Below, piece by piece: positions 1 through 9,291 of a DNA stretch of 50,444 nucleotides. The position numbers and the translations under genes were made by a program. The notes under the pieces were generated by a model. The model had not been told where the DNA came from and did not search any database. It was given only the letters and a program-made list of their open reading frames with translations. Source of the stretch: an uncultured archaeon (GTDB taxonomy: Archaea > Halobacteriota > Methanosarcinia > Methanosarcinales > Methanoperedenaceae); NCBI GenBank assembly GCA_902384525.1, contig CABMCA010000042.1:1-50444 (forward strand), written 5' to 3'. The first letter of the stretch is position 1. The number at the start of each line of letters is the position of its first letter.

Positions 1-1699
1 TATTGACCCTTGGCCTCTTCGTCTCCTCATCTCGCCTGAAAGTTATCCCGATGCCTTTTAAGAACCTGTTCATCCCTTCTCGCATATCGAAAGGCCCGTG
101 AACCTCGCCCCTTTTCATGGGTTCACCCTCAAAAACAAGAAGCCTGTCGCTTAACATATCGATCATATAAATATCATGGTCAACAACCATTGCAGTAACC
201 TTATTATTCTCGGCAAACCGTCTGATCACTTTCGTTGCCTGTACCCTTTGCTCAACATCAAGATGTGCTGAAGGTTCATCAAGAAGATACAGGTCTGCCT
301 TGCGGGAAAGGCATGCTGCTATTGCCACCCTCTGTAGTTCACCCCCGCTTAAGTCGTCAAGGTTTTGTTTCATGAGCCGCTCAAGCTGAAGCGGTCTTGC
401 GATCTCGGTCTGGTAATAACTTGAATCCACCTGCTTGCTGAGGGAGTGAAGGTAATCCGATACAGGGATAGGGTCTTCGGCCTTGATATACTGGGGTTTG
501 TAAGATACGGTAATATTCATATCTAACTTCCCACTTGTTGGCTGGATCTCACCTGCAAGTATCTTGACAAATGTGGATTTACCAATTCCGTTAGGCCCTA
601 CTATTCCTGTTACTTCACCTTTTCTTATCTCGCCGCCCCTGGCTGTAAGTTCAAATCCTCCTTCATATTTATTGGTGAATTGTCCGAATTTCATAAGTGA
701 TGTTACTTCTTTAGTTGCCTGGGGCGCATGCACATCGAACTTTATTGATTCGGTCCTGATACGTACATTCTCTTCCCGCAGGAACCCTTTCAGGTATTCA
801 TTTATCCCTATGCGCACTCCCTTCGGATGGGTTATCACACCAAAAGCGCCTGGTGTCCCGTATGCCACATGGACAACATCGGCAAGCAGATCAAGGATGG
901 CAAGGTCATGTTCCACGACCATTACTGCTTTATTAGCAGCAAGTTCCCGGATAATTTGTGCTGCTTTTATCCTCTGGTAAATATCAAGATATGGGCTTAT
1001 CTCATCAATGAAATAAAAATCCGCATTTCTCGCCACACAGGCGGCAAGTGCAACTCTCTGGAGTTCACCGCCGCTTAACTCATCGATCTTTCGGTCTACA
1101 ATATCGGAAATATCAAGTTTGGATATAAGTTCCTTAAGTACTCCTCTTTCATCTGTTTTTGATAATAATTGGGATACTTTTCCCTTGAATTTCCTGGGGA
1201 TCATATCCACATATTGCGGTTTTTGTGACGTCTTGACCTTTCCCTGTGAAACGCCTTCAAGGTAATCGTGAAGTGCCGAACCAGCGTAATATTCCAGGAT
1301 CTCTTCCCAGCTGATCTTTCCCCGGCCCAGGTTTGGTTTCAATGTCCCTGAAAGGATGTTTATTGCAGTACTTTTTCCAATACCGTTAGGTCCAAGGATG
1401 CCTGTTACTTTCCCGATCGTCGGTCCAGGCAGGCCGTACAATGCAAACCCGTTCTTGCCATACCTGTGAGTTGCTTCTTCCAGTTTTTCCGGAAGTCCGA
1501 TAATTATAATTGAACCGAATGGGCAGCGGTTGACACATATTCCGCATCCTGAACATAACTCTTCCGAAATGACGGGTTTTTCATCCTCGCCAATAATAAT
1601 TGTCTCATCGCCCGTCCTTACCCCCGGGCAGAACTTAATACACTGGAGCCCGCACATCTTTGGCTGGCACCTGTCACGGTCTAGAACAGCAAGTCTCAT
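1..1699 (-). CDS. ABCE1/Rli1 ribosome recycling ATPase (3' end cut by window)
   Basis: Cytosolic twin-ATPase that splits ribosomes into subunits after termination. Read on the minus strand from ATG at 1699. The N-terminus has two ferredoxin-like cysteine clusters (CQPKMCGLQC and CSGCGICVNRC). Two ABC domains follow, each with Walker A GPNGIGKS and signature LSGGELQR, and each with a Walker B aspartate. The hinge linker lies between them. About 566 codons are visible with no stop, so only the last few residues should be missing beyond position 1, given the usual ~590 residues of the family. The two Fe-S clusters and paired cassettes separate it from ordinary transporter ATPases. The next gene on the same strand starts upstream at 2055. 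Confidence 0.96.
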   Translation of the reverse strand, partial: MRLAVLDRDRCQPKMCGLQCIKFCPGVRTGDETIIIGEDEKPVISEELCSGCGICVNRCPFGSIIIIGLPEKLEEATHRYGKNGFALYGLPGPTIGKVTGILGPNGIGKSTAINILSGTLKPNLGRGKISWEEILEYYAGSALHDYLEGVSQGKVKTSQKPQYVDMIPRKFKGKVSQLLSKTDERGVLKELISKLDISDIVDRKIDELSGGELQRVALAACVARNADFYFIDEISPYLDIYQRIKAAQIIRELAANKAVMVVEHDLAILDLLADVVHVAYGTPGAFGVITHPKGVRIGINEYLKGFLREENVRIRTESIKFDVHAPQATKEVTSLMKFGQFTNKYEGGFELTARGGEIRKGEVTGIVGPNGIGKSTFVKILAGEIQPTSGKLDMNITVSYKPQYIKAEDPIPVSDYLHSLSKQVDSSYYQTEIARPLQLERLMKQNLDDLSGGELQRVAIAACLSRKADLYLLDEPSAHLDVEQRVQATKVIRRFAENNKVTAMVVDHDIYMIDMLSDRLLVFEGEPMKRGEVHGPFDMREGMNRFLKGIGITFRRDEETKRPRVN

Positions 1700-1710
1700 A
1701 AAACACCAGA

Positions 1711-2055
1711 TCAATTATTCAATAATAACGTCCAGAACACCCAGAAATATATTATCGTCAAAAATTCCACATACAGCCAGTCTTTTGTTTCAAATTCCTT
1801 CACCCTGACACCGATTAAAGGATATCCCAATCTCTGGATGTAATAAGAAATAAGCAATACAAGTAAGAATACGGAAAACCATGAAACTCCAGACGCATTT
1901 CCAAATTGATATAAAAATATTACTGCAAAAATCACACTTATGAACGCTGGTGCAATTGTCTTTTTAATTCCTTCTATCAATAGTCGCTTTCCTTCACCCG
2001 GGGTTATGATCCTGGCTGCTGGCTCTATTTTCGCTTTTTTCTCTGTTTCAGTCAC
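1711..2055 (-). CDS. small integral membrane protein, possibly EMC6-like
   Basis: Protein of 114 residues. The N-terminal ~35 residues are charged and soluble. About three hydrophobic segments follow, near residues 36-52, 58-75 and 93-112, separated by a basic/polar loop (KEFETKDW). It lies between argB and Rli1 on the same strand, 11 bases ahead of the Rli1 start, so the three genes may be co-transcribed. The spacing of the membrane segments recalls the small archaeal proteins annotated as EMC6-like, but I could not confirm this. The function is unassigned. Confidence 0.75.
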   Translation of the reverse strand: MTETEKKAKIEPAARIITPGEGKRLLIEGIKKTIAPAFISVIFAVIFLYQFGNASGVSWFSVFLLVLLISYYIQRLGYPLIGVRVKEFETKDWLYVEFLTIIYFWVFWTLLLNN

Positions 2056-2061
2056 AATAAT

Positions 2062-2949
2062 TCACTCTTTTCTATATATCATGGTCCCAATCCCTTCATT
2101 TGTGAACAATTCAATGAGCAGGGAATGCGGGCTTGCGCCGTCAATAATATGTACCTGCCTGACTCCGCCTTTTAATGCAGCAGCGCTTGACTTTATCTTT
2201 GGTATCATTCCACCGCTTATGATGTTATCAGCAATAAGTGTTTCAATATCATCAAATGCTATTCTTGAAATACGTGTTCCCGGATCTTTCTGGTCGCGCA
2301 GGATCCCCGGGACATCCGTGAGTGAAATAAGTTTTTTTGCACCAATTGCTGATGCAATATCTCCTGCAACAGTATCTGCATTCACGTTAAGGTCATTTCC
2401 TTTTTCATCCATGGCAATAGGTGAAATGACAGGAATATATCCTTTTCCTGCAAGTATCATAACCAGTTCAGGATTAACGACCTCTGTTTCACCAACCCAT
2501 CCAAGGTCTACATCTTTCTCCACTCCGCCCACGGTCACACGCTGAAGAGCGAGCTTCTTTGCAACCATAAGCCTTCCGTCACTACCTGAGAGCCCTACAC
2601 CTTTTCCTCCATGCCTGCTGATAAGTGAGACTATTTTACTATTCACATTTCCCACAAGGACCATCCTTGCAATTTCCAGGGTTTCATCATCTGTTACTCT
2701 TAACCCGGCCACAAATTCAGGTTTTTTCCCCATGCGTTCCATCTTTTCAGTGATCTCAGGTCCGCCGCCATGCACTATTACAGGGTGTATCCCTACATAT
2801 TTCAGGAGGACAATATCCTGAATTATCTTTTCCATTATTACAGGATCAACAATAGCATGCCCCCCCATCTTAATTAGCATGATCGAATCGTGGAACTCGC
2901 GGATATAGGGGAGGGCTTCTATGAGGATATCTTCTCGTTTGAGCATCAA
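2062..2949 (-). CDS. argB: acetylglutamate kinase
   Basis: Second step of arginine synthesis: ATP-dependent phosphorylation of N-acetylglutamate. The 295-residue length is normal for the family. The amino-acid-kinase fold motifs are clear: an N-terminal IKMGGHA lysine/glycine loop, VHGGGPEI for substrate, NVNADTVAGDIA in the C-terminal half, and LTDVPGIL near the nucleotide site. The first two codons are both ATG, so the start could be 2949 or 2946. The stop lies 6 bases before the following membrane-protein gene, which suggests one transcript. Confidence 0.96.
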   Translation of the reverse strand: MMLKREDILIEALPYIREFHDSIMLIKMGGHAIVDPVIMEKIIQDIVLLKYVGIHPVIVHGGGPEITEKMERMGKKPEFVAGLRVTDDETLEIARMVLVGNVNSKIVSLISRHGGKGVGLSGSDGRLMVAKKLALQRVTVGGVEKDVDLGWVGETEVVNPELVMILAGKGYIPVISPIAMDEKGNDLNVNADTVAGDIASAIGAKKLISLTDVPGILRDQKDPGTRISRIAFDDIETLIADNIISGGMIPKIKSSAAALKGGVRQVHIIDGASPHSLLIELFTNEGIGTMIYRKE

Positions 2950-3012
2950 AGGCTAAAATGGGGATACGGATATTAAAAGTTATTCTTGATCCAAGAGAAA
3001 GGCTTAATATGA

Positions 3013-3432
3013 ATGGAATTCGACTGTAAATATAGAATTAAAGGGTGTGAATACTTGTTCAGGAGATTTCTGGAATCATATGTCGAAGTATGCAATAATA
3101 TTGTGACTGAGGCAGCTAATTCGGTATTGATGTTCGAAGCTGGGGAGCAGGCGGCATTTAATATAAAAACATTGAAAATAGAGGACATTAGCAGAGAATT
3201 CGAAAAAGAAGGTATTACTATTTCGATCCAGCGATCTGAAAAAAAAGTCATATTTCATGTAAAAGGTTTGCCTGTTATGGGAAATAAATGCAGGTATTGC
3301 GATATTTTGAGAGGATTCTTCGGAGGATTATCAAGAAAACACATCGATACAAGGTATTATTGTAAAAAAGGTGAAGAATGCATCATTAAAGGTGACATCG
3401 AGTGTATTTTTATTGCGGAGCTGATCGAATGA
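3013..3432 (+). CDS. small V4R-like (4-vinyl reductase domain) protein
   Basis: A 139-residue soluble protein, divergent from argB. The C-terminal part holds the pattern of V4R small-molecule-binding domains: a paired cysteine patch (CRYCDILRGFFGG), then CKKGEECIIKGDIECIF, where Cys and Gly-Asp-x-x-Cys sit as in V4R proteins. There is no attached signalling or DNA-binding domain, so it may be a free-standing sensor or carrier. The family call rests on the C-terminal motif only. ATG at 3013 is the first in-frame start; there is no strong ribosome binding site. Confidence 0.7.
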   Translation: MEFDCKYRIKGCEYLFRRFLESYVEVCNNIVTEAANSVLMFEAGEQAAFNIKTLKIEDISREFEKEGITISIQRSEKKVIFHVKGLPVMGNKCRYCDILRGFFGGLSRKHIDTRYYCKKGEECIIKGDIECIFIAELIE

Positions 3433-3519
3433 ATGCTTCTACCCTGCGATTGAATTTAAATAAGAATAGTACTATCAAATGGCGTAAAAAGTCAAGTTAG
3501 ATCATATTTAGAGGAATAA

Positions 3520-4128
3520 ATGCCAAAAGATTTGATAGTGATTCTGAATGACCTTGAATATGAGATACTCAAGAAAATGAAGGTAGTCGAAGGGGAAGAC
3601 GGGGAGAAACTCAGGAATCTTTTCAGGCTTTATGTTTCAACCATACCTGAATTAAAATCTTCGGAATATGCTTTAAAGAGAGTTGAAAAAAAGGAAATAA
3701 TAGATGAACATCTCAAGAATATCTGGGCTGAATATGAGCATACGGATTATCCCACAGAACAATGGGATGAAGAAAAGGTCAATAAACTTACTTCAGAGCT
3801 TATCGAAATTAATGTCCTTTTAAAAGTTGGTGAAAAACAGTATATACCCTCTAATAAGTTCAGGAGCCTTTTTAAAATGCTGCTCCACGATATAACGACT
3901 GAATCAAAGGATATGGATGAATATTCCGCCGCGTGCGTTGCAACCATCCAGTTATTGATGGAATTCAGTGTTGAAACACTCAGTAAAGAAACGATCCGTG
4001 ATGGGACGATCTTTATAAATGAGGGATGGATGTTCGTATATGCAACTGCTATTAAAAATGCAAGGGAATTTATGAAAACTAAAAAGTTGTTTCCGGAAGC
4101 AGAGATGCCGGTTCAAACTGTGCCTTAG
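3520..4128 (+). CDS. hypothetical protein, 202 aa
   Basis: Not recognised. The start at 3520 is supported by an AGAGGA ribosome-binding sequence six bases upstream. The protein is soluble, strongly charged and predicted mostly helical. The first ~100 residues are rich in Glu/Lys, with a possible winged-helix-like stretch around residues 85-125 (KLTSELIEINVLLKVGEKQY). No catalytic or metal-binding motif is visible. It follows the V4R-like gene by 87 bases on the same strand and converges with the PAS sensor gene downstream, with only ~30 bases between the stops. Confidence 0.75.
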   Translation: MPKDLIVILNDLEYEILKKMKVVEGEDGEKLRNLFRLYVSTIPELKSSEYALKRVEKKEIIDEHLKNIWAEYEHTDYPTEQWDEEKVNKLTSELIEINVLLKVGEKQYIPSNKFRSLFKMLLHDITTESKDMDEYSAACVATIQLLMEFSVETLSKETIRDGTIFINEGWMFVYATAIKNAREFMKTKKLFPEAEMPVQTVP

Positions 4129-4161
4129 AAACACTTTTGATATATCAATTCACTGGACCTA

Positions 4162-6207
4162 TCATTCTTTCTTTTCAGTGATATCACGAACATCAATTAC
4201 TATAACTATGCCTTCAGCAGTTTCAACCGGACTCATATTGATCTCAACAGGGAATTCACTTCCCGTCCTTCGCTTTGCAAAAGCCCCCATATGAAGTGCC
4301 ATTAATCTTGTTGAAGGATTATCAAAATACTCTGAACAATATTTTGCATGCTTGAACTTGAAACGATCTGGCAATAGCATTTCATAGGAATTTCCTATCA
4401 ATTCCAAACGTGAATAACCAAATAATTTCTCAGTATGGGTATTGGTGAGAAGTATGTTGAAATTGCGATCAACAGCGATGATGGCATCAGGAGACCCGTC
4501 TATAAGCACCTGGAAATTCTTCTGTGCCCGCTTGCGGTTGGTAATATCCATTACCATTCCTTCAATACCTGTGACCTTGCCAGTTGAATCCTCCAGCGCG
4601 TGTGCATTTATTAAAACCCATATTTTGCTTCCATCCTTGCGGTTGATTATAGCTTCAAAATCAGAAACAGTACCATCAGACTTTATTGATCTTACCAGAT
4701 GCAGTCGCCTTCCCGCTTCTGCATAGAGCTTGCGGGCATCTGTGACACTTGCGATAAGTTCTTCGGCTGAATCATAGCCCAGAATACGCACACATGCCGG
4801 GTTTGCTGAAATTATATGCCCATCGATTGTTGACTGGAAAATTCCTTCAGCAGCATTCTCAAAAATTCCCCTGTATTTTGCCTCACTGATACGTATTGCT
4901 TCTTCCATCCGTTTATATTCTGTGATATCACGTGCAGCCGCAAATACTCCTTCAACTTCTCCTGCTTCATTCCTGTAAACCGTGGCATTATATAAGACGT
5001 CAGTAACTTCTCCGGATGTATGCCTTATAGCAAGCGGGTAATCCCTGATAATTCCTTTCTCGAATACATGGCGGTATCCTTCACGCGCTTTATCCGGTTC
5101 AGTAAAATATTCTGAAAAATCGCTGCCGATGAGTTTTTCTCTCGAAACTCCTGTGACTTCTTCTGTTGCCTTATTCACGTCTGTAATTATGCCATCAGGA
5201 CTGATAGTAGCAAGAGGATCAACACTTGCCTCGATGAGGTTTCGTGCGTAAAGGGCAGAAGCTCGTAATCGCTCTTCAACGAGCTTTTTTCGCATAATTG
5301 ACCCCAGCTGGATCGCAACAGCTGATACAATATCAACCATGTGTTTATCCTTTTTCTGGCATTCATACATGAGATATACAAGGACAGCAAGGACTTCATC
5401 ATCGGAAATAATAGGAACTCCAAGACCTGCCCTTACCCCGCATTCCTTTGCAACTGTTACGCGGGGGTAGATATCTTCAGATATTATTGAAACATCGGGG
5501 ATCCATTCTGCTTTTTTAGACGACCATACGCGTCCTGGCAGTCCTGTGCCTCCCTGAAAAACACATTTCTCACTGGATTTCCTGAATTTTGAAAGCCCAC
5601 TATCGCTTGCGCACCATACTGGACTGCACACATAGGATCTTTTGTCTTTTCCAAGAACCCATGCCTCACCATAATTCCAGCCTGTAGCTTCGCAAATTTT
5701 GTTCAATGAAATATCTAATGCAGTGTTCAAGTCTGCTGCTTCGTTGATCGCCTGTGTAAGCGAAAGAAGCAAGTTCATCTGGGTATCCCTGATCTTATGT
5801 TCTGTAATGTCGCGGACTGTACTCAAAACGATAATACCATTTTCGGTTCCAATAAATCCAAGCGCTATATCAACCGGGAACTCTGTTCCATCCTTCCTCA
5901 AACCATATAGTTCCAGCTCAGATCCCATAAGCCGTATATGGGGTTTTGCTATAAAATTTTTCAGGTGTTCATCATGACGTTTCCTGAAGCGCTCCGGAAT
6001 CAGGATGTCAACCGATCTATTGATGAGCTCTTTTTCAGCATATCCAAATATTTTCTCTGCCTGCGCATTTGCCTGTAAAATTATCCCTTCATTGTTAACG
6101 ATGATAATGGCATCAGGGGAAAAATTGAATATACTCTTGAACAACACTTCCGGTTTAATTATTTTTGCAGTAAATATATTTTCTTTCGTCTTATCCTCAT
6201 CTTTCAT
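4162..6207 (-). CDS. PAS-GAF-PAS-PAS-PAS sensor protein without output domain
   Basis: A 681-residue soluble multi-sensor. The domains in order are PAS ~23-138 (ends VRDITEHK), GAF ~158-310, PAS ~320-435 (ends ARDITEYK), PAS ~440-560 (ends VMDITNRK) and PAS ~565-681 (ends VRDITEKKE). The first and last PAS domains resemble each other (both carry SPDAII, FGY and RDITE) and probably arose by duplication. No transmembrane helix is present. There is no histidine kinase, ATPase, GGDEF or HTH domain: translation stops exactly where a DHp/kinase domain normally begins. It may relay to a partner protein, or be a truncated kinase. The ligand is unknown. Confidence 0.9.
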   Translation of the reverse strand: MKDEDKTKENIFTAKIIKPEVLFKSIFNFSPDAIIIVNNEGIILQANAQAEKIFGYAEKELINRSVDILIPERFRKRHDEHLKNFIAKPHIRLMGSELELYGLRKDGTEFPVDIALGFIGTENGIIVLSTVRDITEHKIRDTQMNLLLSLTQAINEAADLNTALDISLNKICEATGWNYGEAWVLGKDKRSYVCSPVWCASDSGLSKFRKSSEKCVFQGGTGLPGRVWSSKKAEWIPDVSIISEDIYPRVTVAKECGVRAGLGVPIISDDEVLAVLVYLMYECQKKDKHMVDIVSAVAIQLGSIMRKKLVEERLRASALYARNLIEASVDPLATISPDGIITDVNKATEEVTGVSREKLIGSDFSEYFTEPDKAREGYRHVFEKGIIRDYPLAIRHTSGEVTDVLYNATVYRNEAGEVEGVFAAARDITEYKRMEEAIRISEAKYRGIFENAAEGIFQSTIDGHIISANPACVRILGYDSAEELIASVTDARKLYAEAGRRLHLVRSIKSDGTVSDFEAIINRKDGSKIWVLINAHALEDSTGKVTGIEGMVMDITNRKRAQKNFQVLIDGSPDAIIAVDRNFNILLTNTHTEKLFGYSRLELIGNSYEMLLPDRFKFKHAKYCSEYFDNPSTRLMALHMGAFAKRRTGSEFPVEINMSPVETAEGIVIVIDVRDITEKKE

Positions 6208-6336
6208 AATTCCTCCCTGAAGAGACTTTTTATAATCTTCTCTCTGAACATTTACAATATCATTTATTATCTGCTTGTTGATAAAACCATCAGATACTGA
6301 TATTATCGAATACTTTCACTCTGCTCTTGGATCGTG

Positions 6337-6348
6337 AATATATATTGA
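6337..6348 (+). promoter_or_regulatory. TATA-like promoter of the 41-codon ORF
   Basis: The AT-only core AATATATATTGA is centred ~37 bases upstream of the ATG at 6379. That fits an archaeal TATA box with transcription starting just before the GAGGTG ribosome-binding sequence at 6368-6373. Confidence 0.45.
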
Positions 6349-6378
6349 TATGGTCATCTTCCATTCGAGGTGAATAAT

Positions 6379-6504
6379 ATGGATTTGTTCTGGAGCGGCC
6401 TGGCAAGGCGTGCATCTGAATATACAAGGGTTGAAAGGAGAAGCCAGTTCAGCGGAGTACATGAAATTGCCTTTCAAAGCGCGGAAATGGAAAACCAGGA
6501 ATAA
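6379..6504 (+). CDS. short ORF, 41 aa, possible small protein or gene remnant
   Basis: ATG at 6379 is preceded by a GAGGTG Shine-Dalgarno and a TATA-like box at 6337-6348, so it has good expression signals. It encodes MDLFWSGLARR... ending AEMENQE, a 41-residue charged peptide. The signals and ordinary codon use favour a real ORF. It lies just ahead of a decayed TPR fragment, so it may instead be the surviving 5' end of a broken larger gene. The function is unknown. Confidence 0.4.
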   Translation: MDLFWSGLARRASEYTRVERRSQFSGVHEIAFQSAEMENQE

Positions 6505-6633
6505 AAATATATGGGGGTTTTTTCCTTATTTTCAACACTATCTTGATTTATATCTTGATTTCATGAATACTTCAAACATTAATTTAAATAATGGAAATTC
6601 AATTCTTGATAGATTCTACTAAATTATAGTTAA

Positions 6634-6933
6634 GGACTGAAAGATATTAGAGGAAAAGCAACCGGATTTAACAACGTCGCAGGGGTGTACAGGCAATGGG
6701 GGAAGTATGAGCTTGCACTGGAATACTTCCAAAAAGCGCTGGAGATAGATGAGAAACTGAAGGATATCAGAAGAAAAGCAACCAGACTTAACAACATTGG
6801 AATTGTGTATCAGAACTGGGACAAGCCCGGGAAAGCGCTGGAATACTTTCAGAAGTCATTAAAGCTGTTTGAAGAACTCAACGATGCTGAAAATATTGCT
6901 GGTATTATGAAAAATATCAAAAACCTGACCTGA
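6634..6933 (+). pseudogene. TPR-repeat fragment (decayed gene)
   Basis: The frame opened by the stop at 6631-6633 reads GLKDIRGKATGFNNVAGVY and then two further tetratricopeptide repeats (ALEYFQKALEIDEKL; ALEYFQKSLKLFEEL) before TGA at 6931. The only internal start is GTG 6685, inside a repeat, with no ribosome-binding site. TPR homology therefore runs past the possible start, and the normal N-terminus is missing. I read it as the 3' remnant of a larger TPR gene. A short expressed TPR protein from 6685 (82 aa) is the alternative. Confidence 0.6.
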
Positions 6934-7005
6934 ATCAACAACTTATCTTCTCATTCGTATAAGAGCAGCTGAGCAAATTAACGATTTTTCGAAAATCATC
7001 TGTTT

Positions 7006-7980
7006 TTACAGATACTTATTTTTTGAAATCATCAATGATCCTATCAGGACAACAATACATATCATATTTATAACATACTGTTTTTCAACATGCTGTGCCA
7101 TAATTACATACACAACCATTGATATGAGCAAGGAAATAATAAAATGAAGCTTTCTGGATTCATCGTAAATATTTATTAATTTTATGAACAGGAAATTAAA
7201 TGCCAATCCAAAAAATGATAAAATCGGTAAAAAAATTAAAAAAGTTATCATAGTTGAGAAAAATGATTGGCCAAATCTCAATATTATCCAGAAAAACAGT
7301 ATCCCAAAGAGGATAAATAATATCGTATATACCGGATATCCAAGGAATCCCCTGATTAATGATTGCAGATCACCCTCCATCCTGTATTTCTTATCAATAG
7401 AGCTTGGTTTTGCAGCTGAAAAAGAAAAGACAAAAACCAAAAGCAGTAAAATATTTTTGCCCCTCGCATAATCAAGATTCAGGAACAACCACCCTAATGT
7501 TTTCACAATTTCAGGAATTGAACCAAGATACAGCGCCGATATTATTGAAGAAGGTTCTAAGGGTTCAGCATACCGGAATACGCTGTGAAAATCGATATAG
7601 CCTAAAAATTTTAAAAGGAACGCAGCAATTATGGGCGGAACAAAAGCCGGGGAAATGCTGATCAACTGCCCTGCAAGCCACTGTAAAAATCCTCTGCCAT
7701 TGCTGCCGTGAACAACATAACCGCCGTTTGATGTGACTTTGAACTCTTTGACTTTATTCAGGGTGGCAATTGCTGTAACTGCATGGCTGAGTTCATGGAT
7801 AAAAATACCCCACCAGTTCATTGCCCTGAAAATATAGGGATGACGGAAGGATATTTTATCAATATTCCTGCTTATACAATATACCAGGACCCCCTGGAAG
7901 AATAATAAGCTAAAGATCACGAGAAAAAATGATAACGGGATGGTAAAAAAGGTTACAGGATCCAGGTTATTGATTACCAC
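7006..7980 (-). CDS. M50-like integral membrane metallopeptidase
   Basis: A 324-residue protein with about six hydrophobic segments. The zinc motif HELSHA (H62, E63, H66) sits at the edge of the second segment, and a PSSID motif near residue 195 could supply the third ligand, as in site-2-protease-like families. It would act inside the membrane; the substrate is unknown. The start is GTG at 7980, within the last 14 bases of the M20 peptidase gene, so the two are translationally coupled. The HExxH is plain. The family could also be a non-proteolytic M50 relative. Confidence 0.85.
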   Translation of the reverse strand: MVINNLDPVTFFTIPLSFFLVIFSLLFFQGVLVYCISRNIDKISFRHPYIFRAMNWWGIFIHELSHAVTAIATLNKVKEFKVTSNGGYVVHGSNGRGFLQWLAGQLISISPAFVPPIIAAFLLKFLGYIDFHSVFRYAEPLEPSSIISALYLGSIPEIVKTLGWLFLNLDYARGKNILLLLVFVFSFSAAKPSSIDKKYRMEGDLQSLIRGFLGYPVYTILFILFGILFFWIILRFGQSFFSTMITFLIFLPILSFFGLAFNFLFIKLINIYDESRKLHFIISLLISMVVYVIMAQHVEKQYVINMICIVVLIGSLMISKNKYL

Positions 7981-9235
7981 AGATCAATTTCCCCAAAAAT
8001 TTCGTGTACATCACAAGATCCTCCACCCTGATATTCTCATCATCCGCATGTGCATTACTCTCTATCCTTCTTCCAATTCCGAAGCAGCATGCAGGCAATC
8101 CTGTGACCTTGACAGCATATGCGACATCAAGACTTCCCTGCGCCCCTGCAAGACTGACCGGCCTTCCTGCGGTAACACTGGCAATATCCTGGACTTCCTT
8201 TACCCAGGGGTGGTTCATATCAGTGAGCATTGGCGCATATATCTCATCGCAGCTGTATTTGAGGTCTATTTCAGGATATTTTAGCAAAACATTTGACATG
8301 GCACTATCGAATTCTTTACATACATCATCAAATTTTTCTTCAGGAATAAAGCGCCTGTCACCCTTCATAGTGCTTTTATCAGGAACAATGTTCTGCTTCA
8401 CTCCAGCGTTCATCAAGGTGATATTCAGGACCGGCATGAGAGTTTTTAGCCCTGTTTTTTCTAATATCGCTAAACTTCCCGGAACTTTTGAACGCCGCTT
8501 TTCCACTTTCTCTTTAAGGAGCATTAATTCATTCATTACAGGTACTGACTTTTCTATTGCGTTAACGCCCATGAAACTGCTGCCGCTGTGGTATGATCTC
8601 CCGAATACATCTATCTGCCAGTCCACATTCCCATTTGATGCTATTGTAATATCATCGCTATCCCCATCCATACTCAGGAAATAATCCGCTTTGAGCTTTC
8701 CAAGATCGGCAAGATAGCACAGGCCAGAATACGGCCCCATCTCTTCATCTGTTGTCAGGGCGATGTTAAGATTATATTCTGGCAAAATATCAAGTTCTTC
8801 CATCGCGCAAAGTACTGTAAAAAGAGCAGCAGGCCCCCCTTTTGAATCTGCCACACCGCGCCCGAAGATGCGCCCATCCTTCATCGTGCATTCAAAAGGC
8901 GGTACGGTCCAGTTCTCACTTACCGGGACTACATCAAGATGAGTATTTATCAGCAGGGTCTTTTTTGCACCCACGTTATTTATTGCGCAAAGGTTGACCC
9001 TGTCCCCTGTAAGATGAGCAAGCCTTGGATTCTTCTTCTCGAATAACTCGCGCGACATGAATATCTTCTCAACCTCAAAATCAAGTTCCTTCAATTTTTG
9101 TGCTGCATAATCCATGGCCTTTTCATAGTTTTCACCAGGCGGAACATGGGTTTTGAAGCGCACAAGTTCATCGAGTGTTTTTATGGTCTCCTCTGTTCTG
9201 GATTCAAGATAGTCAGGTAATGTCGCCATTTGCAT
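7967..9235 (-). CDS. M20 family metallopeptidase (ArgE/DapE-like deacylase)
   Basis: Cytosolic zinc amidohydrolase, about 422 residues. It shows the M20 metal-site motifs in order: NTHLDVVP, GRGVADSKGG (bridging Asp) and TDEEMGP (catalytic Glu pair), with the dimerisation 'lid' in the middle and a C-terminal NAHADDE histidine. The substrate cannot be set between acetylornithine, succinyl-diaminopimelate and peptides. I chose ATG 9235 (or 9229). The longer frame to 9337 would run into the divergent GTPase gene and has no family likeness. It overlaps the downstream M50 gene by 14 bases. Confidence 0.92.
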   Translation of the reverse strand: MQMATLPDYLESRTEETIKTLDELVRFKTHVPPGENYEKAMDYAAQKLKELDFEVEKIFMSRELFEKKNPRLAHLTGDRVNLCAINNVGAKKTLLINTHLDVVPVSENWTVPPFECTMKDGRIFGRGVADSKGGPAALFTVLCAMEELDILPEYNLNIALTTDEEMGPYSGLCYLADLGKLKADYFLSMDGDSDDITIASNGNVDWQIDVFGRSYHSGSSFMGVNAIEKSVPVMNELMLLKEKVEKRRSKVPGSLAILEKTGLKTLMPVLNITLMNAGVKQNIVPDKSTMKGDRRFIPEEKFDDVCKEFDSAMSNVLLKYPEIDLKYSCDEIYAPMLTDMNHPWVKEVQDIASVTAGRPVSLAGAQGSLDVAYAVKVTGLPACCFGIGRRIESNAHADDENIRVEDLVMYTKFLGKLICGNQ

Positions 9236-9291
9236 CGAAAAGGTTTTTATTACCCAAATCCTTTTTGCCTTGTTTATAGCTATAAGACCCG

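Noticed and set aside
6410-6622. 70-residue ORF overlapping the 41-codon ORF
   Set aside because: No ribosome-binding site; the composition is AT-driven and the overlapping frame at 6379 has far better signals.
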